A stretch of DNA of 13,817 nt from Promethearchaeota archaeon (GCA_014729315.1 WJKD01000552.1:1-13817), one strand, 5' to 3'. Shown: positions 1 to 8,122, counted from the stretch's first letter. Numbers and translations: made by a program. Notes: a model not told the origin generated them from the letters alone.

Positions 1-888
1 ATACAGTATATCAATATCCTCACCAAGTCTGGTAAATCTCTCTTATTTCGGAACTATGGTGATACAGAAGTAGATAGAGATTTACTCGCGGGATTTTTAA
101 GTGCGTTTTCTGGTTTTATGAAAGAAATAAGTCAATCAGATATTAAATCTACGGCTACTGACGATTATAAATACTATTATACAATAATAGGTTCCTTAAT
201 TATCGTAGTATGTGCGGATTTAGGAGACGAAGACGCTCAGATCAACTCAAAAATAAACAGTATACGAGCAAAATTTCTAGAGAAATACGGAGAGATTATT
301 GATAAAAATAGTTGGGCGGGAAATAGATCTGTGTTTTCTGATTTTGAGAAGGAATTAGACAATATCGTTCTTGGTGCTGTAAAAGTTTCAATTATTGGAT
401 TTGGCGGCGTGGGTAAAACTACTTTACTTCATCTTATATGTGGTAAGGATATTAATTTAGAATACATGCCAACCATAACTGCTGATATTGCGTCGTACGA
501 AAATCCCGAACTAGGAAAACCCGTAATTTTTTGGGACTTTGCGGGTCAGAGACAATTTCATTCCCTATGGAGGAGTTTGTTAGAAGGTTCTCAGATCGCT
601 TTATTAGTGCTAGATTCTACCTTTGAGAATTTGAATTCTTCAAAGGAAATTATTAAGGATATTTTAGATAAATATTATAAACACACCCTGGTAATTGGTA
701 TTGCAAATAAACAAGATCTTCCAAATAGATTAACTCCTGAATTCTGCGAGAAGATTCTCTCCAAAATCTCGGATAGAATTCCCCCGATTAAAGTTCACGG
801 GATGATTGCGATAAATAAAAATTATCGTGAAAAAATTATTGCAATTTTAAGAGAGGCGATAGATAAGATTCAACCTAGTAAATCTTAA
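1..888 (+). CDS. Arf-like small GTPase with longin/roadblock-like N-terminal region (5' partial)
   Basis: The frame is open from base 1, so the true start lies upstream; the ATG at 118 is probably an internal Met because the 39 codons before it read like protein. The N-terminal part (to about base 330) has the alternating strand/helix look of a longin or roadblock-type domain, with a hydrophobic strand IIGSLIIVVC. Counting from Met118, the GTPase part shows the P-loop IIGFGGVGKT (residues 92-101), a switch I threonine in MPTITAD, the Arf-type WDFAGQ switch II, and NKQDLP for guanine recognition. The G5 loop is weak (IAINK). Arf family members act as GTP-dependent switches, usually on membranes. 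Longin or roadblock domains fused to or beside small GTPases are characteristic of Asgard archaea. GTPase identity is secure; the N-terminal fold is inferred. Confidence 0.85.
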   Translation: MQYINILTKSGKSLLFRNYGDTEVDRDLLAGFLSAFSGFMKEISQSDIKSTATDDYKYYYTIIGSLIIVVCADLGDEDAQINSKINSIRAKFLEKYGEIIDKNSWAGNRSVFSDFEKELDNIVLGAVKVSIIGFGGVGKTTLLHLICGKDINLEYMPTITADIASYENPELGKPVIFWDFAGQRQFHSLWRSLLEGSQIALLVLDSTFENLNSSKEIIKDILDKYYKHTLVIGIANKQDLPNRLTPEFCEKILSKISDRIPPIKVHGMIAINKNYREKIIAILREAIDKIQPSKS

Positions 889-1042
889 CCTATTTTAATA
901 CTTAGTGAGAATTTCTTTACCATTTCTATTTTAAACAATTTTATAGATAATAAGAAAATTAAATTATCAATCAGAATTTATTATTTTTGTATTATTTATT
1001 TTTCATCAATATTTTGTGATAATTATAAGAGATGAGTAAAGA

Positions 1043-2785
1043 ATGATTGTTTTTGAAACAGAACAAATTGATTTACAAGACGGAGAAGACGGATCCAAAA
1101 TCTTAATGTTACCGAAACTAACCGAAGAAGAGAAGAGATTGGTGGATCCAATTGTTGCTCCTACCTCCGGTTTAAGGATTCAAATATACGACATTATAGA
1201 GGAAAATAAGTATCTATTAACGAAAAGAAAATTATTTTTGTTTTTAAGAGTTTTCAAGGCGATTAGCGAGAAATTTAAAGAAATGCATCCGAATTCTGAC
1301 TTGAAAATTCTAATTGTCACAGATGATCGTCCAAGCAGAAATGTACTCTTAAGGTTTTGTTCCCAAATATTCTCCTACGATGGATATCAAGTATACCACC
1401 AAAAAGAAGAGAAAGGAGAATCTAGAGTATCTTCTCCTTACGGTGCAGCCTCCATTGCCCTATATGAAGACATTAATCTTGTTATTGTATTGACGGCCAG
1501 TCATAATGAATTATCTTGGAATGGCGTTAAGTTTTATATCGACTATCCCATTCCAATTTCTGGAAATCTATTTAAGGAAGTGTCGAAAAAGGCTTTAAAT
1601 TACGAAGAAATACGGTTGAACCAAGATTATCAATCGATTTTAACCGATGCGATCCAAAAGAATAATGATTATGTTATTAAGCTACTTTCGAAAGTGGTTA
1701 AGATTGAATCTCTAAAGGATAAAAATATCGTGATATGGCCTTACTTGGGCAAAGCAGAAGGGATCGTTTCTTTATATCGGCAACTAGGAGCTAATGTCAT
1801 CCTTGTTGACGAACAAATCAATCCTCCAAACCCTATAAAAAAGATTAAGGAAGAGAAACTCAAGGAAATTATGAACAGCAATAATTCTAATCTTGCGTTA
1901 TTATTGGATGCGGATAGAGATCGGATTGCTTTATATGTTCGTCAGAATGGTAAATTTTTCACCTACATTCCCAATGAAATCTATTCTGCTATGCATAAAA
2001 TCTTGGCAGAAGAATTTAATAAAAAAATTATTAATGTAAGGACCATACCAAGTGATCTGAGGGGAGATGAAGCATCTTTCTTAAATGTTTTAACAGGAGT
2101 TGGTTACAAACATTTGGGAATTATCCTCTATTTTCTTTTTGGTATAGAGGTAGACCAATCTAAGATCGATTCTGCTATTCTCTATATGGAAGAAGAGGAT
2201 AAAACATTGATTAAAATTAAAGAACCTATTCCATTGAGAACAAAAATCATCGATCTAGTAAATAATCGGAGTCTCGATGAGAAAGAATTTATTGTGGTAA
2301 TGTGGGAAGAATCAGGAGGTCATACATTAAATGTTTTGAAATTAAAAAACAACAATTCACCACAAGATTATCAATTTTTAACTAATTTACCTTTAATAGC
2401 TGATAAATATCCAGTTCCTGCGTTAGTAATTATAAGCGAACTGATTTGTCGCAATTATGTAATTTCTGAGTCAATAGATTGGTCGATTGTCGGCATTAAT
2501 CGCACGATTCACGCAGAGGATGAGGAAAAAGTTAAGTTAATGAATAATTTTAAAGAAAACGATGGTAAAACGATCACTATTAATGAAAAAAAGTACGAGG
2601 TTCGAGCTCTTTCTGATAATTCTGGAAACATTGACATTTATCAATTAAAAAGCGATGATTCAACCCTTTATTTTAGGCCGTCAGGAACTGGACCCGATGT
2701 GAGATTCTACATTTTTGGAAACAGAGATACTTATTCCGAAGAAATTGAAAACCTACAAGAATATGTAAAACAGAATTATTTGTAA
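1043..2785 (+). CDS. Phosphohexomutase (phosphoglucomutase/phosphomannomutase family)
   Basis: The enzyme moves phosphate between C1 and C6 of a hexose phosphate through a phosphoserine. All four family loops are present in order. Residues 41-45 give TSGLR, the N-terminal substrate loop. T151-A-S153-H-N carries the phosphoserine S153. D289-A-D291-R-D293-R is the Mg2+ loop. E422-E-S-G-G is the sugar-specificity loop. R545-P-S-G-T-G-P is the phosphate-binding loop. At 580 residues it is longer than typical archaeal phosphomannomutases (about 450), nearer the size of bacterial PgcA and eukaryotic PGM, with extra sequence around 330-410. The choice of glucose, mannose or glucosamine substrate cannot be read from sequence. 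The start is the ATG at 1043; a nearby ATG at 1032 hits a stop at once. It has no same-strand neighbour close downstream and ends in a hairpin/T-tract. Confidence 0.9.
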   Translation: MIVFETEQIDLQDGEDGSKILMLPKLTEEEKRLVDPIVAPTSGLRIQIYDIIEENKYLLTKRKLFLFLRVFKAISEKFKEMHPNSDLKILIVTDDRPSRNVLLRFCSQIFSYDGYQVYHQKEEKGESRVSSPYGAASIALYEDINLVIVLTASHNELSWNGVKFYIDYPIPISGNLFKEVSKKALNYEEIRLNQDYQSILTDAIQKNNDYVIKLLSKVVKIESLKDKNIVIWPYLGKAEGIVSLYRQLGANVILVDEQINPPNPIKKIKEEKLKEIMNSNNSNLALLLDADRDRIALYVRQNGKFFTYIPNEIYSAMHKILAEEFNKKIINVRTIPSDLRGDEASFLNVLTGVGYKHLGIILYFLFGIEVDQSKIDSAILYMEEEDKTLIKIKEPIPLRTKIIDLVNNRSLDEKEFIVVMWEESGGHTLNVLKLKNNNSPQDYQFLTNLPLIADKYPVPALVIISELICRNYVISESIDWSIVGINRTIHAEDEEKVKLMNNFKENDGKTITINEKKYEVRALSDNSGNIDIYQLKSDDSTLYFRPSGTGPDVRFYIFGNRDTYSEEIENLQEYVKQNYL

Positions 2786-2786
2786 T

Positions 2787-2845
2787 CAAACTTAAAGCCT
2801 TACTTACTAACAACCTAAGTTTGCTTTTCCTCCTCTCTTTTTTTA
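2787..2845 (+). terminator. Hairpin plus T-tract after the phosphohexomutase gene
   Basis: Just after the TAA stop (2783-2785), CAAACTTA (2787-2794) is followed 21 nt later by its exact complement TAAGTTTG (2816-2823). A pyrimidine stretch with a run of seven Ts follows, to about 2843. An oligo-T tract alone can stop archaeal RNA polymerase; the stem may help. It lies in the gap between convergent genes. The minus strand also carries T-runs here (around 2868-2905) that could end the opposing gene. Confidence 0.5.
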
Positions 2846-2925
2846 CTTTAATTTAAAAACATGTTAAATTTTACAAAAAATGTAATAAAAACAGAGAAAA
2901 AGAGATTTTCTAAGCTACAAAAAGG

Positions 2926-4635
2926 TTATTTCCTCTGAATAATTCCAGGTATAATTATTTTATCTTTCTCTATTCTTAGAATAGACTTACTCTGGAGCTC
3001 TTTCATGGTATTAAGTACCTCTTCTTCTGTCCAATTCAAACCTTCTATGATTTCTGACTTGGTTAAAGGCTTTTTATTAATACAGAATCCTATGAACTCT
3101 TTTTCCCTTTCAGAAAGAGCAAGTTCTGTGAATAAATATAAGCGATAATCGTTGATGCTAATTTTAGAATTAATCATCTGGAGTTCTTTTAATTGTTTTA
3201 ATACTAATTTTATCGTCTCCTCTGGAATATCGTGAAGCGTAGATTTTATGTAATTCTTTATAAGCTCGTACTGACTAAGTCCTCCGTTTAGTAAGGAAAA
3301 TTTCTCGTGATAACTTAAAATTTCTTCAGAAATTAGACTCTTGAGATCTTCCTTACTAATTTCGCTAAGTTCAGCTTGAGTATCACTACTACTCATCATA
3401 TTATCAAGGGCATCCATAGCACCTAATAAATCGTCTTTGTCCTTAATTTTCTGCGATTCTGATACTTGAGATTTTTTAGGTTTTATCGGGCCTTTAGGCG
3501 ATTCTTCAGTCCCTGGTAGAGACTTCACAGCTGGTTTTTTACCAAATTTTGGTTTTGGTATTTTTTTTCTTGACGCTGTTGTATTTTCTCTGACAATCGA
3601 ATTTTCTTCAACAATTTCCGCTTTTTCAACTTGTTCTAGTCTTTCTTGTAATTTTCGCCTTATTTCTTGTTGTTTCTTTAATTTTGCCGCTTGTTTTGCT
3701 TTTTCTTCTTCTATCTTTACCTGAATGGAACTGTTCCATTTTTCTCGCTCTTCTCGTGATCCAAAGCTAGGAATTTTTATTATTCCATCTTCAATTAGAA
3801 TAATATCCCTTTCAATTAATTTTTGAATAATGTTGTCAGCGTGATTTTGGCTCCATTCAGTTAGTTCTCTTAATTTTTGTAAATTTAAATCGGGATAATC
3901 GTATGCCAAGGAGAGTAATACTTTTTCCGGTAATGATAATTTTAATTCATCTTCGGAAAAGACGATTAGATAAAAAGTGGGATTTATCTCAATTAAATCG
4001 TTTAAAATTGCGGTATCTTTCATTATTTTAAGGATGGGAATTATATCGCTTTCTTTTAGATTTTTAATCTCCTTAAAAGCGTAGAACATCAGTTGCTGTA
4101 TGGGAATAAAATCAAACTGGTTTAAATTCTGCTTTTTTATGATATTCAATAACCTGCGGGACATTTTATCGTAAAACATACCTAACGCAGCATCTTTTTG
4201 TTGGGGGACTCTTTCGTAAGCATCTTCGTCGAGAGATTCTAACATCCCCATAGCTGATTTTAACTCTGTAATATCTTGCTGCCGTTCTTCTTCGGTTCGA
4301 GGCATAGCAGATTTAAGGTCAGAAGTAAAGGTCGAATATTGCAAACTCGCTTTTTTTATGACATCAAGTTCTTTTCGTTTTAGTTTAATTTCTTTCTTAG
4401 CGATTTTTACTCTATGTTTAACCTTTTTATCTATTTCGTTTTCGGTTTCTGCAATAATTTGAGACACTTGTTCCATTTTCTCTTTCATCTCCCCTTTTTT
4501 TTCTTCGTCGACATATTTATCTAATAGGGTACCGATAGACTTCCGCTTTAAATATTCTCTATACATTAAAATTACAAGAATTATTACGACCGCAAGGATT
4601 GCAATTATTATTATCAACGATATTAGTGTTAACAT
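2926..4635 (-). CDS. Membrane-anchored coiled-coil protein with multiple winged-helix segments
   Basis: I do not recognise a named family. The 569-residue protein starts with one strongly hydrophobic segment (about 2-24) followed by basic residues (YREYLKRK), which predicts a cytoplasmic body. A charged coiled coil spans roughly 43-98. A helical region covers 105-235. A winged-helix-like unit lies at about 236-290 (helices around LTEWSQNHADNIIQKLIERD, then a short beta pair). A second charged helix runs 296-340 and a Lys/Pro/Ser-rich, probably disordered linker 351-420. Two more winged-helix-like units follow at about 430-505 and 506-566. Membrane anchor plus coil plus winged helices recalls ESCRT-II/III-type and DDRGK1/UFL1-type proteins known or proposed in Asgard archaea, but this is architectural resemblance only. 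The minus-strand start ATG has a weak AAGGT ribosome site. It is transcribed alone, divergent from the acyl-CoA dehydrogenase. Confidence 0.75.
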   Translation of the reverse strand: MLTLISLIIIIAILAVVIILVILMYREYLKRKSIGTLLDKYVDEEKKGEMKEKMEQVSQIIAETENEIDKKVKHRVKIAKKEIKLKRKELDVIKKASLQYSTFTSDLKSAMPRTEEERQQDITELKSAMGMLESLDEDAYERVPQQKDAALGMFYDKMSRRLLNIIKKQNLNQFDFIPIQQLMFYAFKEIKNLKESDIIPILKIMKDTAILNDLIEINPTFYLIVFSEDELKLSLPEKVLLSLAYDYPDLNLQKLRELTEWSQNHADNIIQKLIERDIILIEDGIIKIPSFGSREEREKWNSSIQVKIEEEKAKQAAKLKKQQEIRRKLQERLEQVEKAEIVEENSIVRENTTASRKKIPKPKFGKKPAVKSLPGTEESPKGPIKPKKSQVSESQKIKDKDDLLGAMDALDNMMSSSDTQAELSEISKEDLKSLISEEILSYHEKFSLLNGGLSQYELIKNYIKSTLHDIPEETIKLVLKQLKELQMINSKISINDYRLYLFTELALSEREKEFIGFCINKKPLTKSEIIEGLNWTEEEVLNTMKELQSKSILRIEKDKIIIPGIIQRK

Positions 4636-4672
4636 ATTTTACCTTATTCCCTTATATTCTCGGTTTCTTTAG

Positions 4673-4703
4673 TTAAATAATTTAATTTTCTATTAAATAA
4701 TTT
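4673..4703. promoter_or_regulatory. Two TTAAATAATTT direct repeats in the divergent promoter region
   Basis: TTAAATAATTT occurs at 4673-4683 and again at 4693-4703, exactly 20 bp apart, or about two helical turns. The pair sits 38 and 58 bases upstream of the minus-strand winged-helix gene, inside the 210-bp gap shared with the plus-strand acyl-CoA dehydrogenase. In such AT-rich DNA it may be no more than TATA-like background. A TATA element for the minus-strand gene is the plainest reading. Confidence 0.25.
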
Positions 4704-4845
4704 TGTTATTGCAAAAGCTAAATAACACTTTCGTAAATTTTTTTTGAAAAACGCATATCAGATAAGAATCCTTCAATAGAATACATATTTAATTACAATT
4801 AATTATTTACTTATTCATTAAACAATTCATCAAAGAATAAGATAA

Positions 4846-6120
4846 GTGAGATTGACGATAAAAATGCAAGAGAAAATAATCGACGATAAAATCTTGGAGA
4901 AAATGTCGTTAGATAATGTGTTTCAAATTTTAAACGATAATTTGTTTCCGATGCTTAACGAAGAGGAACAAGAATTTTGTCAAGAATTGCAAGAATTTTG
5001 CATTGATCTTCGCCCACGGATTGACAAATCTAAAGACGTATATGTTCTTTTTCCCGAACTTGGAAAACGAGGATATATACAAAGGATTAATAAATGGAAG
5101 GATTTTTTACCATACGGAATGAAAACGGAGATCTTGTTAGCGACACATCTCTCAATTCTCGACCCACAGTTAGAATTAGCGCGATTAGCCAGCGGTATTC
5201 TCTGTGGAAATCCAACTTTCCATTATTATCATCACGGAGGAGAAGGAGAGGAAATACGAAAAGTTCAAGATGATTTACTCTCTGGGGAAAAAATAGGCTG
5301 TATCGGCATAACTGAACCTGAAAGGGGTTCAGACGCAGTGAATATGACAACAACATGTAAAAAAACAGAAGATGGTATCATTTATAATGGCGAAAAAGTA
5401 TATACCACAAATGGGCCAAAATCAGACTATATTTGTTGTTATGGTGTATATGACGAGGAACATCCAAGACAATCTATGGTTCAGTCCATGATAAAGCGCG
5501 AGTTTGGATACGAAACAAGAAGACTTAAAATCAATTCTGTACCACGAGTTCACATTGCCCACACCATTTTAGATAATGTAAAGGTGCCTAAAGAGTACGT
5601 TCTTGCTGATGATGGAGGAGGTTACACTCGTCTCTTTGAAGGACTGGTTCCTGAACGATTGGGGATTATGGGATCTGGAGTTGGAATCTGCTGGGGAGGA
5701 TTAATTTACGGAATTATTTATACCAACTTGAGAAAACAATTTGGTCAGAATGTGATTAAATTCGAAGGTGTTGGCTTCGGATTAGCCGATCTTTTGTCAA
5801 GAGCATCAGCAGCGACTGCGTTGGCTTTTCAAGCAGCAACTATTTACGATAAGCAGGTTTTGTTTGCTGACAAACCTAGTAAAACCGCAGAAAAATGGGT
5901 AGCGGGAGTATCTTCACAAGGAAAATATGTCTTAGCAAAATTAACCCATGAAATCTGTTACGAAGTACAACAATTAATGGGTGGTATCAGCGTAACAGAT
6001 AACACTCCTGTGGATGAGCTCATGGACACGAGTAAGATTGAAGAAGTAATTGGAGGAGCACGTAATATACAGTTGTTTATCATCCAAAATGCGTTAAGAA
6101 GATATTTGAATAATCTTTAA
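4846..6120 (+). CDS. Acyl-CoA dehydrogenase
   Basis: This flavoenzyme forms an alpha,beta double bond in an acyl-CoA and passes electrons to an electron-transfer flavoprotein. The family signature ITEPERGSD lies at 155-163, followed by the NGEKVYTTNG strand region. R-K-Q-F-G-Q is the FAD-binding helix segment, and QQLMGGISVTD the C-terminal FAD-binding turn. In medium-chain enzymes the catalytic Glu lies in a C-terminal YEGT; here that stretch reads I402-G403-G-A. E270 in VPERLG aligns with the alternative catalytic position of isovaleryl-CoA and long-chain enzymes, so the protein is probably active. Length (424) is slightly above the usual 380-400. The start given is GTG 4846; ATG 4864 is equally possible, and neither has a clear ribosome site. 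Substrate is unknown, and no ETF or enoyl-CoA hydratase gene is near. Confidence 0.9.
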   Translation: MRLTIKMQEKIIDDKILEKMSLDNVFQILNDNLFPMLNEEEQEFCQELQEFCIDLRPRIDKSKDVYVLFPELGKRGYIQRINKWKDFLPYGMKTEILLATHLSILDPQLELARLASGILCGNPTFHYYHHGGEGEEIRKVQDDLLSGEKIGCIGITEPERGSDAVNMTTTCKKTEDGIIYNGEKVYTTNGPKSDYICCYGVYDEEHPRQSMVQSMIKREFGYETRRLKINSVPRVHIAHTILDNVKVPKEYVLADDGGGYTRLFEGLVPERLGIMGSGVGICWGGLIYGIIYTNLRKQFGQNVIKFEGVGFGLADLLSRASAATALAFQAATIYDKQVLFADKPSKTAEKWVAGVSSQGKYVLAKLTHEICYEVQQLMGGISVTDNTPVDELMDTSKIEEVIGGARNIQLFIIQNALRRYLNNL

Positions 6121-6141
6121 ATTCTTTTTTTCCTTTTTTTA
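6121..6141 (+). terminator. Oligo-T tract after acyl-CoA dehydrogenase
   Basis: Directly after the stop codon come two runs of seven Ts separated by CC. Runs like this are the usual archaeal termination signal. No hairpin precedes them. This suggests the next small gene has its own promoter. Confidence 0.4.
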
Positions 6142-6197
6142 AATGTGGTTGCAAAAATGTATTTATCATACATCAACGGAACAATAAAAAGAATCTG

Positions 6198-6596
6198 GTG
6201 GTAATTTTGGATTTTATTTCAAATTGGGACGAAACAAAAAAGAAAATAATCCGAATTATAAATCTTGAAAAAGATGAAGAATCGCTCACATTAAGGATTA
6301 CTAACATTCAATCAATAATCGCAGATTCGGGAGATCCTTATATTGACAAGTTTATGGAAATTGGAGCTATTTTAGCAAGCGAGGTTATAAAAAAGATCTT
6401 TAACGTAGGAGATGTCGATACTCTACCCATAGAAATTGAGGATCAAGGTGATATTTCTGTACTAAAGTTTAAGACTAAAAAATTGTTTATGGTAACCTCA
6501 CACCTCCTTGAAGCCATATTTCTTGGGGATATTGTGAAAGAAATCTATGAAGGAAATCAATCTGCTTTCGATGACTTTCTAAAAGAGTTGTCTTGA
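6198..6596 (+). CDS. Small protein, possibly roadblock/LC7-like
   Basis: The 132-residue soluble protein has no motif I can name with confidence. Its predicted order is helix (10-28), two strands (LTLRITNIQSIIAD), long helix (about 50-67), three strands (TLPIEIED, ISVLKFKT, LFMVTSHL) and a C-terminal helix. This matches the roadblock/MglB layout, a family abundant in Asgard archaea that partners small GTPases. The start is uncertain: GTG 6198 is followed in frame by TTG 6207, and the bases GGTGGTAAT at 6197-6205 resemble a Shine-Dalgarno site for that TTG. An inverted repeat, ATGTAT (6157-6162) and ATACAT (6168-6173), sits 24-41 bases upstream of the GTG and could be part of a promoter or operator. 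It lies 77 nt after the dehydrogenase gene, behind an oligo-T tract. Confidence 0.6.
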   Translation: MVILDFISNWDETKKKIIRIINLEKDEESLTLRITNIQSIIADSGDPYIDKFMEIGAILASEVIKKIFNVGDVDTLPIEIEDQGDISVLKFKTKKLFMVTSHLLEAIFLGDIVKEIYEGNQSAFDDFLKELS

Positions 6597-6713
6597 TTTG
6601 CTAGTAATAAGCGATTTTGGTTTGAGATAATAGATTAAAATGGAAGTGATTATTCACACTAGATTTAACATTTAAAATTTTCACAGTAAAGCTTAAACTG
6701 ATCGGTTTTATTT

Positions 6714-7478
6714 TTAAAAAAGAGTTTTCTGTCTATTAGTTTCTCTATTACTCTCATCGAGTTGTTTTTCCTTTATATCAAATATTATAATTCTGTTCTT
6801 ACTAACAAATTTTGGACCGATCCCTTTGATTTTTTTCAGAGGCCCATTAATTCCCTTTACGTTCCCTGTTCTTGTATATAGTATTTTGGTATGTTTAATT
6901 GCTTTAAATACTTGATAAGGTGTTTTAAAGTTTTTAATCAAGGTTTCGGCTTTTTTAGGACCGATATCGACTAATCCCTCTATAATAAATGTCCTTCGTT
7001 CCTCATTAGACATTTTTTTAGGGGCTTTTCGGGACAATACAGGTGCATCGTCTTTAACCTGCTCTCTATAGGCTATTCTTTCAACAACTATAGCAGTGTC
7101 TTCAATATTTCTTGTCGGAATCACCGAAATTCCTAATTTATAAGAGATGTAAGATAATGCCCCATATATAGAAGATATTCTCATTCCTGTATTTTCAAAA
7201 ACATCATCATTTAATCCTTCCAGAATAAGAATTGGTGTCTCATAGGTGTCTTTCAATCTGATTAATTGTTCAAACAACCGATTATCCATAATAGAAGATA
7301 CAAAGTCAAATCCCTCTTTTCTTTCTATAGCTATGTCCTCAGAAATAACAATGTCAGCAATATCGAGTTGTTTTGATTCGTAGAGGATATTTTCATTTTG
7401 ATCTAAAATATCTTTTAATTTAGTTTCTCTGTGATCAATAATAATAAATAACGGCTTCTCTTTGGTCATACTTATCAT
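6714..7478 (-). CDS. ERCC4/XPF-type structure-specific endonuclease, helicase-less
   Basis: It is predicted to cut branched or flapped DNA near single/double-strand junctions, as XPF/Mus81 family enzymes do in repair and fork processing. The nuclease domain (about 9-140) carries D15-x-R17-E18, D42 and the hallmark E52-R-K54-x-x-x-D58. Two helix-hairpin-helix motifs follow: IEGLVDIGPKKAETL at about 166-180 and IKGIGPKFVSKNRI at about 217-230. The 254-residue size and lack of a helicase domain fit the short, crenarchaeal-type XPF, not the Hef type. The protein ends in QKTLF, resembling the first part of a PCNA-interacting peptide but without the final aromatic pair. ATG 7478 or ATG 7469 may start it; neither has a Shine-Dalgarno site, so leaderless translation is plausible. 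It lies 80 nt after the YdjM-like gene on the same strand. Confidence 0.88.
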   Translation of the reverse strand: MISMTKEKPLFIIIDHRETKLKDILDQNENILYESKQLDIADIVISEDIAIERKEGFDFVSSIMDNRLFEQLIRLKDTYETPILILEGLNDDVFENTGMRISSIYGALSYISYKLGISVIPTRNIEDTAIVVERIAYREQVKDDAPVLSRKAPKKMSNEERRTFIIEGLVDIGPKKAETLIKNFKTPYQVFKAIKHTKILYTRTGNVKGINGPLKKIKGIGPKFVSKNRIIIFDIKEKQLDESNRETNRQKTLF

Positions 7479-7558
7479 ATGTATATGAGAGATTTAACTT
7501 AAAAATAAGGGATAAATGATTTTTTGTAACATTATTAAATCTCTATATCACGAGGAGG

Positions 7559-8077
7559 TCAATCTTCGACAATTGTGATATGCGATTTATTCTCAAGCTC
7601 AATGAATTGAGAACCATCTTTCGATGGGAGAGTAAGGTAATGTACGATTGCCTCCATACTATATAACTCATTTTTGTAAATTATGTAAACAATCATCAAG
7701 GCCCCGGTAATTTCCGTAATCTGTACGATTAAATTTGTTAAGAGTGTATTAATCCAAGCTGGAAATGGATCGTGTGTATAATCCATATCGTAAGCTATAA
7801 AAGGGTAAAAGAGAGGTATATCGGGGAGATCTAAAAGCAAATGCGAGACTACTCCCAATAAAAAAGAAAAAGAAATAGGTTTATTTCCTTTCGTGAGAGC
7901 AAAAAGAACGAAAAAACTTAAAATTACAAATAGTAGGGAGTGGAAGTATGCTCTTCCGCTCGATAATCTCAAAAACATCATAGATTTATCAATTATGTCG
8001 GGTATTGCAGAACCAATAATCAAACTAAGTCGATGGATTTTAGCTTTTTGTTTCACCCGTGGAATTTCAAATATCAT
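7559..8077 (-). CDS. YdjM/DUF457-type membrane-bound metal-dependent hydrolase
   Basis: This multi-span membrane protein matches the YdjM/DUF457 (PF04307) pattern: GSAIPDIID (22-30) with D27 and D30, F-H46-S47, and GVVSHLLLDLPD with H79, D83 and D86. These are the predicted metal-binding residues of a family whose physiological substrate is not established. Hydrophobic segments lie around 48-62, 69-85 and 112-134, with a polar C-terminal tail. The coordinates use the only canonical start, ATG 8077. However, the frame is open further upstream and would add IFLIFHIALPL, including a His where the family usually has an N-terminal one. A strong ribosome site (8115-8122) fits a start at ATT 8110 and not at 8077. 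It is the third gene of a minus-strand run after ADH synthase and a small membrane protein. Confidence 0.7.
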   Translation of the reverse strand: MIFEIPRVKQKAKIHRLSLIIGSAIPDIIDKSMMFLRLSSGRAYFHSLLFVILSFFVLFALTKGNKPISFSFLLGVVSHLLLDLPDIPLFYPFIAYDMDYTHDPFPAWINTLLTNLIVQITEITGALMIVYIIYKNELYSMEAIVHYLTLPSKDGSQFIELENKSHITIVED

Positions 8078-8114
8078 GAGCGGTAATGCGATATGAAAAA
8101 TTAAAAAAATATTT

Positions 8115-8122
8115 CTCTCCTC
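8115..8122 (-). promoter_or_regulatory. Strong Shine-Dalgarno site with no canonical start nearby
   Basis: The minus strand reads GAGGAGAG here. It lies just past the stop of the 56-residue gene and 37 nt upstream of ATG 8077, too far to serve that codon. Five bases after its GGAG core comes the in-frame codon ATT (8110-8108) of the YdjM-like frame. No ATG, GTG or TTG lies in between. It therefore points to a non-AUG start, or to a sequencing error in the adjacent T-run. Confidence 0.5.

Noticed and set aside
5087..5356. 89-codon minus-strand frame inside the acyl-CoA dehydrogenase
   Set aside because: It lies opposite conserved dehydrogenase motifs, has a composition unlike a real protein, and has no ribosome site.
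7552..7559. Plus-strand GAGGAGGT resembling a ribosome site
   Set aside because: The following starts give only short frames that stop within about a dozen codons; it is also opposite the end of the YdjM-like gene.
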